From assembly GCA_963556695.1 (NCBI GenBank), contig CAUWAG010000014.1, positions 310,001-374,000 on the forward strand: a stretch of DNA of 64,000 nucleotides, read 5' to 3'. Shown piece by piece: positions 31,678-41,633 of this stretch. Positions within the stretch are counted from its first letter, which is position 1. Each line of letters opens with the position of its first letter. The notes under the pieces were generated by a model. The model was given only the letters and a program-made list of their open reading frames with translations. It searched no databases and was not told the origin of the DNA. The translations under genes were made by a program, and so were the position numbers. Origin of the DNA: Anthostomella pinea. Lineage: Eukaryota; Ascomycota; Sordariomycetes; Xylariales; Xylariaceae.

Positions 31678-32704
31678 TCACCCCATCTTCTCATAAATCC
31701 CCCTGTCCTCATCGTGGAAGAAGCGCAATATCGCCGCGGCCACCTTCAAGCCATCGTGCTCCAGATGCGCCGTCTCCTTGGCGCGGTCCGCATGCGCCAG
31801 GTCCTGGATGCCGCCGCTCTCGACGCGCATGTCGATCTCGCGACGTACCATCTGTTCGTCGAACGCCAGGTGCGCCTGCGTCGTCAGCACGCGGTCCGCG
31901 ATGTACACGCCCTGCACCGGTGTGTGCTCGCTCCAGCCCCAGATGTGGACCTTGGCGTCGGGGGGCAACAAATCACCAGCGGATTGGGCCGTCGGCGCCG
32001 AATTCACCTGCCCTTGGTGCATCTGGTGCAGGTGCACGCGGCCGCTGGACGTCTTGAAGATCTGCTGGCCGACTGGGGTTAGGTTGATCGGGCTGTGGCC
32101 TAGTTCCCAGTCGCCGGCTGGCGAGGGCCCGACTGTGGCGCCGAGAAGGCGGCATATGAGCTGGTGGCCGAAGCAGACACCGCTGAGCTTGCAGTCTGGA
32201 CGCTGCTTGTACAGATCTGTGGTTCATCGTCAGCTTCTTGTCTTGAATGAGCTAAAGTTGGGAGCAGGTAAGTAGGTAGGTACCTCTCAAGAGATCGAGC
32301 AGCTCTATAATCCACGGATTATCCCCCTCGGCATCGAACATGCTGCCCGTGATCAGGACCGAGTGCACGCCCTCGAAGTCCTCGAACTTGGGCACCTTCC
32401 CGCCCTTGTCGCGTACCACGAACCGCCGGTCCGTCTCGACGCCCAGTGGCGGATTGTGGCTCTTACCCGCTTCGACGAAGTGCCGGTGCAAGATCTCGCT
32501 GTAGGACCCCTTCTCATCGTGCGTCTCTGGGTGCGGGTCGTCGGTCTCGAGCACCATCATCCGGATCTTGGACGTGCCGCCGTTGGACACCGTCCGGTTG
32601 ATTGCGGAGGGCATTGTGTTGGGTCGTGCTCTTGTTTGTCTCAGACAGGGCGTGGTTGATAGCTTGCGTAAGTAAGATGGCAAGGTTGAGCGTAGAAGAC
32701 TCAT
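31678..32704 (-). CDS. Class I glutamine amidotransferase-like protein
   Basis: There are two exons (32704-32284, 32216-31678) with a GTACCT..CACAG intron, giving 319 residues from the first ATG. A second ATG at 32614 (MPSAINRT) would drop a short basic N-terminus (LLRSTLPSYLRKLSTTPCLR) that looks like a possible mitochondrial leader. The fold shows IRMMVLETDDP, VHSVLITGSMFDAEGDNPWI and then the nucleophile elbow SGVCFGHQLICRLLG with the catalytic Cys. ELGHSPINLT and LHQMHQ, carrying the His, come further on. This is the stand-alone GATase1 group related to yeast YLR126C; no synthase domain is attached, so the acceptor reaction is unknown. Confidence 0.85.
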
Positions 32705-34274
32705 AGTACAGGTCCACCACCACTATGTCTTGTCTTTGGTGCAGGATGCGTAAGAATAGGAGGGTATTCGGTACTCGTCGGAGACCTGTCCTCGACGAGA
32801 CATTTCAGAGTTTCTTTGTGTTGAAGAAGCTTGCGTATGACGACATGCTCCGACTACGAGGCTCATCGTTCAAGCCATCGAGGTATCATCATCATCATCA
32901 TCATCATGATCGATGAGTCGGGCCCCGGACTTGGCATGCCCCGGACTCGCCGGACTCACCGCCATCCATCGGTAGTAGCTCCGATATTCGAACCTTCGGG
33001 AACCCCGACCTCCAAATCTTCTTTGCCGGATCATCAGATTACACCTACGATTGAAGCGATCCGAATATTCTCATTCCGATTTAAGACTATGTCTTCTCAT
33101 CATGGGTAATAAACTTTCCATTTTATCCTGGGCGAGAGACGTAACTCCGCTAGTCACACTCTATGCCTCTAGCGTTTATGTTACGGAATGCCAAGATGAA
33201 GACCCCTACATCAATGTCATGGACTTCCACGTCATGATGGCCTTGGAGAGCAGTAGTCACAAGCCGTCTTCCAAATCATCGGTAACAGAGTTTCGACCTC
33301 GTGATTCCCAGTCCGGGATGCTTGACCTTGAAGCTCTTCCCAAGACCACCTTTTCGATGCGCAGAAAAACAAAGGCGCGTGCGAATGCGGTGCAACTGAA
33401 TGTCTCGATTGATATCTCCTGATGGTTGGTACTCTTGTCGTTTTGGTCGCCTTGTTGAGGCTTCCTATTGAGTGGTGGGAGTGACACGGTTATCGTGATG
33501 GCGTTCGGTTCGGCTCGTTTCGAATGTCGTACGTGTGAAGGTGACGGCTGGATGGTGAGCTGGTTGTCGTTGATAGTGTAAAAGTTGACGGCTGACGGCT
33601 CGAGCGGGTCGTCATTGACGTGGTTGGCGGATGGCTGAGTGAACAGGTCGTCTGCTTGAGGTGTATGACGCTCGGAACGTCTCGATTCGAGTGTTTCGCG
33701 ATAGTTGGCACCTTCGTCGCTTCGGTTGCTTCGAAAGAAGCTTACAATCAAGGGAAAAGCTATGCCGTGTGTATGTGTATAAGTGATGATGCTAAGGTCA
33801 GAACTAGCTACTAGGGATGTACGGGAAGTGTCCCTCGTATACTGGACTGGGAACAACACACAATTGGGTGCGAGTTGGAGTAGGGGGGAAGAGCCAGTCG
33901 CGGAGCCACAAAGTGAATTATACGGCCACGTCACACGGGAACATTTTGAATGTATCGCAACTGGTCGTGTATTCTATGTGTGTATGTGTGTATGAGAGGG
34001 GATTGCTATCTAGAAACGCAAACGCGGAACGCCAAAAATAAAACAAAAACAAAAACACCCCAATTGAACCAAGGCCCTTATATGCCCCTGACTGGATGGA
34101 CATCAACCCTGCCCCGAAACAATACATGTATCTATGCTACCAGGTGTGGCCCGTCGAATGGTCAAACACACCGCAACAAGCGTCTTATGCCCGGAGGCTT
34201 GTATATACAAAGCCTCTACAGTATAGCCACCTGATATATCCAATAGTGGCGATACGAACTCGTGGTATCGATGA
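32705..34274. other. Intergenic with (ATC)n microsatellite
   Basis: A run of about eight ATC units lies at 32885-32908. Open frames up to 225 codons occur on the minus strand near 33257-33934, but they show no domain, no conserved composition and overlap others, so I do not call them. Confidence 0.5.
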
Positions 34275-35192
34275 TCAGTCCGAGTCATAATCACTGCTCT
34301 CTTCCCCTGGGTACAGTGTTCGAATCGCTTCGCCATCTCCTTTAGATGGTTTCACATTGACAGGAATGTGCGAGCCATCCGCCTTGACGAGAGCCACCGT
34401 GCCAGGCTTAGCGAAGGCGTAGGAATCGTAAAGCATGATGGAATCCCAGTCGAACTTGTCGTCCTCAATCACGTCATTCTGGACGTTGCTGTCAGGAAGG
34501 ATATGTTCGGCCCAAAACTTGTTGGCCTCAGCGGCCTGCTGGTCCAAGTCTTCACATATCTTGTCCACGTCGACTCCGCGCTCCTTAAGTCGGTCGTAGT
34601 CCCCAAGGTTCTGGCAGTTGAGATTTAGCAGGGATGGCCATGCTCTTCTTTGCTGGTGTGTGTGCAACAAGCCGAAGACGTGACCCAGCTCGTGTGCGAA
34701 GTTGACAAGGGGGGTGCGCGCGCCGTACGTAGCCGAAAGGTCGAAGTCCAATCTGTTGTCCCCCTTTACATACCCATTGTAAGACAAGATCTTCTTTTCG
34801 TTGTTGAGCTTGATTTCCAACATATCTATCTTTCCCCGGTACTTGCTGCACTCTGGCTTTTTGTCATGCACGGGAGCGAACTCCAGCACGGATTCGTCGC
34901 CGATGACGTCCCTCCACATTTTCCAGCTCTTCTCTGCCATGTCGAGTATGAGCTCGTGTTCCTTGTTATCGCTGCTGTCTAGACACCACACGACGTCGCC
35001 TGGCCAGAGGATGCCGGTTAAATCTGTCATTTTGGTACCCTTAATCATGTAGGCTCTTGACGCTAGAGAAGGACCAGAGAGAGAGTCCGAGTCCGAGTCC
35101 GGGTTCGATTTTGAGTCGGGAACGGAGACAGAGCGTGCAAAGACAGCGCACACTGAGAATAGTGCAGCTAGTAGATCGTACTTTAAGACCAT
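34275..35192 (-). CDS. Secreted zinc metalloprotease (zincin, astacin-like motif)
   Basis: Single exon. The frame is open to 35243, but the ATG at 35192 starts a signal peptide (MVLKYDLLAALFSVCAVFA) and is preferred, giving 305 residues. After an acidic Ser/Asp-rich propeptide-like stretch (DSKSNPDSDSDS) comes the catalytic region. It has HELGHVFGLLH at about residues 167-177, the extended HExxHxxGxxH zinc site, and about 95 residues later SIMLYDSYAFA, a good Met-turn. In canonical astacins the third His is followed by Glu; here the sequence is HTHQQ. Fungal secreted zincins of this kind degrade extracellular proteins. The metal site is clear; assignment to M12A rather than a neighbouring metzincin family is tentative. 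Confidence 0.82.
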   Translation of the reverse strand: MVLKYDLLAALFSVCAVFARSVSVPDSKSNPDSDSDSLSGPSLASRAYMIKGTKMTDLTGILWPGDVVWCLDSSDNKEHELILDMAEKSWKMWRDVIGDESVLEFAPVHDKKPECSKYRGKIDMLEIKLNNEKKILSYNGYVKGDNRLDFDLSATYGARTPLVNFAHELGHVFGLLHTHQQRRAWPSLLNLNCQNLGDYDRLKERGVDVDKICEDLDQQAAEANKFWAEHILPDSNVQNDVIEDDKFDWDSIMLYDSYAFAKPGTVALVKADGSHIPVNVKPSKGDGEAIRTLYPGEESSDYDSD

Positions 35193-36171
35193 GGTGACAG
35201 ACAAGACGAGAGGCAACCAATAAATTGAGTAAATATATAGCAAAGTCGATGATGCGAGGAGGGTTTTCGAGGTGTTTGTCTCCTGTCGCGGCTTCGAATG
35301 GTCTGGCCTGTTGATTCATCTGCTTAATGTTAATGTGACTGGGTGCTAAATTACCTTTATAGCAATGTTATGTGTAGATGAGCGAGAGAGATTGCCACCT
35401 TTGGGATCCTTAGTGCGAGACATTTCCCAGCCATTGCCAGCAAGTATATTCGCCCTTTTCCGCTAGACCAGGATAACTGCCCCCGAGCGCTATTTCTAGA
35501 CCACTCGCCTGCTCCGATATCCGCCAAGGGTGCGCACGGCCGGTCAGCTTGTGTGGAGCTGGTACGCCGTAGGTAGTTATAGGAACAGATCCGTGAACAG
35601 ATAGTACGAGGGAGCTAGGCTGACGAAGATGACGCGCCAAGGGAAGGAAGGGAAGGAAGGAAAGCAGGCAGAAATCACAAGAAACCTCCCACAACACAAT
35701 TAACCACCCCACCACCAAAACCTTCTACGTATATGATCTGCTCGTCCATTCTTTCACATTAACATAAACAACATCTATTCCTATATACATCAATCAATTC
35801 AGTGTTGCAAGGGCCTTTTTTCTGCTTTTATCATTATTGCGTATCCTTCGCGATCATATGTATTAAGCCTCCGTTGGGGCATGGCAACTGATGTGCGGGC
35901 TGTGAAAGGTTTCATGTGATGACTGCCTGGAAGGCTGACGTGAAGGATTGCGGCTCCGCCGAAAGAGAACTTGCCACGCCGTTCGAGCCATAAAGTACGT
36001 CATTGCTGAGTTTAGTAGACTGTTGGGAGGGACGAACAAATGCACAAAGTGTTGCCTAGAAAAGGCGATAATCGATACTGACAATGCTTCACGCGGAGAC
36101 AACGACAAGCAAAGGATTCTCGGCGCTTATTGAGGACAGCGAAACGCTTCCCAGGCGCAATCCTTCTACAT
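35193..36171. other. Intergenic, no gene seen
   Basis: Upstream region of the zincin and flanking accessory DNA; a GGAAGGAAGG run lies near 35642-35660. No coding pattern. Confidence 0.45.
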
Positions 36172-36500
36172 CTACCACCAGACCCCAATCATGATGTTGG
36201 CATACGTCGGCGTCTCCGCCTCGGTAATCCACAGCCCATTCTCCCGATATGAAAATTAGACGAATAGTTAGGGTGGGGGGGGGGGGCCGGGATCAGACTG
36301 CTTATCCAGTCCTGGTGTTGAACCTTGATCGGCGAGAATTCTCGTATCTCAAGCATCTGAACTCACTGCCCAGCCAGTTGGACACTGGGCTGTGATGACA
36401 CCTAAAGACCACTTGTCGACGGCATTGGTATACGCCAACTCCAGCTCCCAGAATTCCGAAGCCATATAGACATTTGACCAGTATATGTTTGTATTATCCC
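36172..36500 (-). pseudogene. Protein kinase-like C-lobe remnant
   Basis: The minus strand reads NVYMASEFWELELAYTNAVDKWSLGVI (given here as two parts, NVYMASEFWELELAYT and NAVDKWSLGVI). It resembles kinase subdomains VIII-IX, with APE changed to ASE and DxWSLG retained. It then runs to CPTGWA and a GTGAGT donor at 36366. After a gap that includes a G-rich run, an exon-like block NGLWITEAETPTYANIM ends at a stop at 36172. Upstream the frame closes. The N-lobe and catalytic loop are missing, so this is a fragment. A similar NGLW..AETP block recurs at about 39880-39930. Confidence 0.4.
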
Positions 36501-37198
36501 AGACACGTTACCGCCTTGCCTACGTGGTACGTCCATGGACATAACATCGCCGATACTGACTTGCCGCCTTTGGTGGAACGGCATGCTTCTATAACCTCGA
36601 ATCTTCCTAGCATCCGGCCCCATCAATCAGACAGCACATCCAAATGTGACCTCATGCAGCCGTCTTCATCACCTGTGTCGTCCAAGGATACACTGTCCTA
36701 TTCGCAAATGTACGATACCATTTTATTTGTTCATAGAAGCTAGCAAACTTGTCTCAATACTTAGAACTATGCGCAGTAAGAACTTCCGGAAATGCTAGTT
36801 GTCTTATTTAGCAAATTGCTCTATCATACGAGTATCAAAGCTGATACGCCGTCTCTCGCGGCGGTCGTCGTGACCTTCATCGGCGTCACTCACTACTTCT
36901 TGCGTCGCTGCTCAGCGAGGACGAACTGGACTGCCTCTAGGGCCGTGATCTTGCCGGTGCCGTCGTTGGGGCCTTCCGAGTCGCTGTCCTCCTCGTCCTT
37001 CTGCTTGCGGTGGGACTCTTGGCAGCCCGAGCGACGCCTGGCAGATTCTTGTCCTTGTCCTTGTCCTTGTCCTTGGCTGCAGCGGCAGCTTCCTTCAGCG
37101 ATTCCGCATCCCCGTTGTACCAACAAACTCAAGGTCCTGCATCTATAACCCCTCGAGCTCACTCCGGTTTATCGACACCTATCCCTTCCAACAGAACC

Positions 37199-37306
37199 AT
37201 GGCGATCCCTTGCCAGCACCCAGGCTGCGGCCGCAAATACGAACACCATAGTAGCATAGTTAGGCATATGCAGACCAATCATGGTGTTAGCCGAATGCGA
37301 GATTAG
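37199..37306 (+). CDS. Small C2H2 zinc-finger open frame
   Basis: A 35-codon frame, MAIPCQHPGCGRKYEHHSSI followed by VRHMQTNHGVSRMRD, holds one complete C2H2 finger (C-x4-C-x12-H-x4-H). The frame is open further upstream (37010), but that part is low complexity. Whether it is expressed, or is an exon of a lost gene, is unknown. A single C2H2 finger is rarely a functional unit by itself. Confidence 0.3.
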   Translation: MAIPCQHPGCGRKYEHHSSIVRHMQTNHGVSRMRD

Positions 37307-37577
37307 GCTTGAATTATTACGAGATTGTGTGTCGTGATAGATTGTAGGCTAGTGAATAGTGGGAGAGGAAAATAATGGATCAAGAATTTGCTATGGTTAT
37401 ATAGGTGGATTCTCGCCAGAAGTACAATAGAGGGGAATGAACAATGGCACGTAGCCATTGTTGGATGGACATATTCAAAATGAGATTAGGACCATTGAGT
37501 CTGTCCCGACTGGGCCTATTAACATAGCATAGTAAATAGTGTTTCGACAGGCAATGATATAAAAACAAGTTTGCCGG
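37307..37577. other. Intergenic, AT-rich
   Basis: Flank of the solo LTR, no coding pattern. Confidence 0.4.
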
Positions 37578-38048
37578 TGTTACGAACCAACAATACCACG
37601 GGCCCGTTGGCAGGCCTGAAGGGAAAAGATGACCTGCGAGGGAACCCACTTAGGACGGGGACACAATACGGAACAGCGCAGGGCATCCGGGCACGTGATC
37701 CAGGGAGCCAAGATCACGTGACTAGAAGTTGCTCACGTCTGATCACGCGAGTAGCAGTGAGCACACTTCGTCAGTGAGGGAGAGATTGTATATATAAGGA
37801 TGGACATTTCCTAGCTAGACAGATAGATAGTCTCTATCTTAGTGATCAATCTAAACATCTTAGCCAACCCTAAGGTGGGAGAAATCTCCTGACGACACGA
37901 ATATTCAGTGATCCCCTGGATCAGACCAAGCCCCAGTACCTAAGTGTCTTCTAGTTAACAGAAGCCTCTATCGTCCTTCGTGTTACCTTACCTCAGAACA
38001 TAAACCCTATAGAACCCTTTAGCCTTATAGGTTAGACGGCTCGTCACA
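37578..38048. mobile_element. Solo LTR, 471 bp (TGTTACGA..TCGTCACA)
   Basis: The block starts TGTTACGA and ends TCGTCACA, near-perfect short inverted ends of an LTR. It has a promoter-like TATATATAAGG at about 37788-37799 and a pyrimidine/TATAGG-rich 3' part. Flanking pentamers are GCCGG (37573-37577) and GCCGT (38049-38053), a 5-bp target duplication with one mismatch. No internal retroelement sequence adjoins it. The termini differ from the 212-bp LTR family, so it is a separate element. Confidence 0.7.
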
Positions 38049-38609
38049 GCCGTCTTGCTATAAACAAATAAAATAAAAAGTCACATATTATTGAAACTTA
38101 GAATATAAAAGATTAAAAAAAAGAAAAGGTTATAGATTTCTCTAATTAAGCCCGGGAGAAGAAATAGTGTGTCCCTACTCCTGCCGTACAGCGCCAGCGA
38201 GGCGATTACAGTGCGTATAAGCGGCACGAATAGCGTCATGCCCGATTACTAAGTGGCCCCAGCGAGATACTTGCTTCATACTGCAGATGTGCCTTACAAG
38301 TGTAGTGCTTTCATGTTTTCTGTTCTGCTTCACGTCCTACTGGTTTCTTGACGTGATCATCATCTACCATTCTGGAGTCCCTCCGTGCGGTGTACCAGTG
38401 CTAAAGAAGAGCACGACGGTGACGGAGATGTGAGCATTCGAGGATAATACGGGCGGCGAATGAGTGTATTCTTTTGTTCGCTAAAAGTAAATAAATAAAA
38501 CACATACTTGTCGAGGTAACGACTGTAAAGGTCATATGTATGTTCCTATGTACTGTCGTCCAGATTCTGCTACGTGGCACCAAGGTCAGGTTATTTCTCA
38601 TCCGCTGGT
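38049..38609. other. Intergenic, AT-rich then ordinary
   Basis: An AT-rich run at 38058-38150 follows the LTR. No gene is seen. Confidence 0.45.
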
Positions 38610-39352
38610 TTATCTATACCCGTACATCTCCGTATTCAGAAAAGCGATTCTGAACTTGTCGTTGTCTGCCTTGATCATCTCATCTGCCCCCTTCTTTTCC
38701 TCTGGCAGCAGCTTGGAATTGGCGTAGTCGAGAAGCAATGCCTTGCCATCCTTGTCGATGAGAAACTGGTCCGAGTGCACATCCCCATGGACTAATCCTT
38801 TTTCATGTAAGGCGTCAAGCACTTTCCGGCACTTGTCCTCATCGTTCCGAGTCGCCCTGTCCGCTTCAATGTATTGAAGCACAAACGCGACAACCTTTTT
38901 GTTCTGCGTGACAAGCGCCAGGAAGTTGGGGGCAATCGATGTGCCTTGGAGCTTTTTGTAGGCGTCTACTTCCGGCTTGAGGCGCTCTGTTGTGCCAGCC
39001 TTGACGTACAACATCTTCGAGCCGAGCTTTTGCTCCACGTGCGAATCAGCTGTGACACCATACACTTCCCCTGGTATGACTTCGGCATCTGTGAGCTTTC
39101 CCCACTCGATCTTCGGCATGCCGACCCAAACAATCTCATCTTCATCTCTGGGTAGAATTTGGTGGCTCCTAGCGATCGCCGGTACTGATGGTCTGGTCAC
39201 GGCCCGGGCCTGTTGGTTCCATCAGCGTTAGCATTGGCGTTGCTTCGACTAACGTGGCACAATTTCTACCAAAGACTGACCTCTATTAGGATTTGGAGCG
39301 GGCCGTGCATGAAGCCCAACAGGGCCAGGATGGTTGCGCCTCTGCCTTGCAT
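38610..39352 (-). CDS. Small protein kinase-like/phosphotransferase fold protein
   Basis: There are two exons (39352-39281, 39209-38610) with a GTCAGT..AACAG intron, coding for 223 residues. The first exon is MQGRGATILALLGFMHGPLQ plus four codons. The body has GSKMLYVKAG (possible ATP-site Lys), a Glu-containing helix (LKPEVDAYKKL), FVLQYIEADR as hinge, catalytic loop VHGDVHSDQFLID, and LLDYANSK where DFG would be. The protein ends about 30 residues later, so most of the C-lobe is absent. The HGDxHxxQ loop is closer to RIO/aminoglycoside-phosphotransferase-like kinases than to Ser/Thr kinases. The function and substrate are unknown, and weak or no activity is possible. Confidence 0.65.
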
Positions 39353-40408
39353 TCTAAACGATTGATAGATTCTTGCTAGTCCGTTCTGTCTCGGCGTTCT
39401 TGTCTCTATTCGATGATGATGTTAATGTGTTACCGGTAGTCGGTCTACTCAGTGTCTTCATATGCTACTGCGAGACTTTGAACCCGTTTTATACGAGAAA
39501 CCATTTGAGAGTTTCTATATATATGTCATGTGACAGCGGCACAGACAGGGGCGGGGCCTCAACTACATCATTATGGTCCATTATTGTTCCAGATGGCAGC
39601 GGCACAGAGAGGCACGGGGGTCTCAAGGACATCATTATGGTCGATAATAACGATGCTCCACGCCGAGACAGCAATAAAGTTCCATTCACTAGGTCCCCAC
39701 TTGGAGGCTCGGTGGAGGATTCTATGGCCTCGGTCAGGATCAGGAATTGCTAAGAAAAGGAAGGATTGTACCTATAAAAAAGTAGTTTTCATAGCACATA
39801 CTATTTGCGACTTTTTCTGCATCCTTCTTGCCAATGTGCGAGACACTTAAATAGAACAGGAGCTTCTCGGCGCTTACTAACATCGGCGTCTCCGCCCCAA
39901 CAATCCACAGCCCGTCTCCCGACATGAACATCATATGACGAACAGATAGGGGATGAGATACCATGGGATAAATCCAATCTTGCCTGAGAACGTGGATATC
40001 ATGTACTCGATGTTATAAATAGCTCTCAGGGATGTTAATGCCTGACTAGCTAGCACCCAACTTACTGCTGGCGGTAACTTGTTGGATTCTGGGCTACGTT
40101 AGCCCATCCATAGTCATCCTTCAGGATCAACATCTCCATCTGTAACTCTGTCACATACGTGGCCAATATAAGGCCACGTATCCTTTCCTTTAGTATCTTG
40201 GATATATAGGGCCACTCTGGCCGCTCCAGAGTAGCTGGAATTCCTCTCCTTAGATAGAACACTTTGAAATCTCACATAACTACATTTCGCAACCCACATT
40301 TGGTTTTGGAAGACGTCCTGACGATATGTATGTACTTTTCGACCACTATATACAAGAAAGTCCCGCCATCTGCTCCTGACTTCAACCCCCAAGATGTCAC
40401 AGCCAGCC
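39353..40408. other. Intergenic with 63-bp duplication and a paralogous coding remnant
   Basis: A two-copy tandem repeat lies at 39534-39659. On the minus strand, YVTELQMEMLILKDDYGW and NPTSYRQQ near 40065-40160, and GDGLWIVGAETPM near 39880-39930, form a second copy of the arrangement seen at 36172-36255. They may be exons of a decayed relative. No intact gene. Confidence 0.35.
39534..39659. repeat. Two tandem copies of a 63-bp unit, diverged
   Basis: Both units begin CAGCGGCACAGA and contain ACATCATTATGGTC, spaced exactly 63 bp, with scattered differences elsewhere. Confidence 0.7.
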
Positions 40409-41633
40409 CTACTCAACCCAAATAACAGCACTAAGCCCGTCCTCTTGCTGCTCCGTCCCCGGCGTCGCAACCAACACACTAGCCACCAGGCCCCCCAGCC
40501 TGCCCGTCGCCGGGTTCCGACTGATGATCGCCACATTACTGCTCGTCTGCCCTCCGACGGCGACCAGGTCGCCCGCCGCGTTGATCGAGAACGTGCGAGG
40601 GAACCAGGCGTGCGCGTTGGTCGCCTCGACCCACGATATCGCCCCCGAGGCCGCGTCGATCGCGTACGTCGCCAGCGAGTCCTGCTCTGCGCCGAACGTC
40701 TGGTCCGCGCGGTTGGCCGCGTACAGGAAGTCGCCCGCGACGTGCACCTCGGCAGCCTTGGAGCCGTCGGGGGGTGTGGTGCCGGCGGCGTAGGTGGAGA
40801 GGGTCTGCTGCTTGGTGAGGGCGAGGCAGCCGTCGTCCGGGTAGGACACTGCCCAGGCGGAGACGGAGTTGCCGAGCTCGTTGACGGTGTACAGCATCTG
40901 GCCGGCTGTCGAGTCGACGCTGGGAGCCCACCAGGCAGCGTGGCGGGGGCCGTCGCCTGGGTCTGCTACGCCGGGGGCGCATGCTGTCAGGTTGCCGGTC
41001 GCCGAGTCGATGCTGAAGACGCGGATCAGGTCCGCGCCGAGGTCTGGGACGACGATGAACTTCCCGGTCGGGTCCAACACCGTCGAATGCGGGTGTGGCG
41101 CGTTCTGTCGCGGATTCGGGCCTGGCGCGGACATGTTGAACTGCAGCATCTGCAATACCGATGCGCCCTCCGTGAGCGGAAGCTCGTATGTCGTAAGTGT
41201 AGACGGGTCACTATGGTCATCGTGAGTCTTGATGTTCCAACACATAGCTGTAGGGCTCATACTATTCGACCGTCGCGAAGAACCAAGCACCATTCTCACC
41301 GCCGTAGGGCGTGCCATGGACACTGGCTCCCTTGGTGGCGAGGCTGCCAGTCTGTGTCAAAACGCCGTTGGTGTCAACAGTATACGATGCCAGCAGCCCA
41401 CTCCCATACCAGCTCTCGTCAACCGAGTACACCGTCTTGCTCTCTGGATCCAGGTGCAACCAAGCAGGCAGCAATCCACAACCAGTAGCCGAGCCTGTGA
41501 CTGCCAAGGAGCCATTGCTCCCGTAAAGCAACGAGTAGATCTTGCCAGTGTAGTGTGAAGCGAGCAGGTTTGCGCCAAGCACGTGTGCCGACAACCGGAG
41601 CGCGGCCGGAACCAAATACCGTAGAGGCGTCAT
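40409..41633 (-). CDS. Lactonase, seven-bladed beta-propeller type
   Basis: There are two exons (41633-41263, 41210-40409) with a GTATGA..CATAG intron that joins ATVE to YDPSTLTTYELPL, giving 390 residues. Family marks include YSVDESWYGSGLLASYTVD, HPHSTVLDPTGKFIVVPDLG, RHAAWWAP, YTVNELGNSVSAW, AAEVHVAGDFLYAANR and WFPRTFSINAAGDLVAVGGQ, the repeated propeller blades of 6-phosphogluconolactonase/muconate-cyclase-like proteins. The N-terminus (MTPLRYLVPAALRLSAHVLG) could be a signal peptide. Such enzymes hydrolyse lactones or act as muconate cycloisomerases. It is divergent from an AA7-type oxidase whose products would be lactones. A 364-codon antisense frame over the same DNA is a GC-composition shadow. 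Confidence 0.85.

Noticed and set aside
33257..33934. 225-codon minus-strand frame
   Set aside because: No domain, signal or conserved feature; overlaps several other frames of similar quality.
40394..41488. 364-codon plus-strand frame over the lactonase
   Set aside because: Arg/Val-rich antisense shadow of a high-GC gene; the minus strand carries clear propeller motifs and a good intron.
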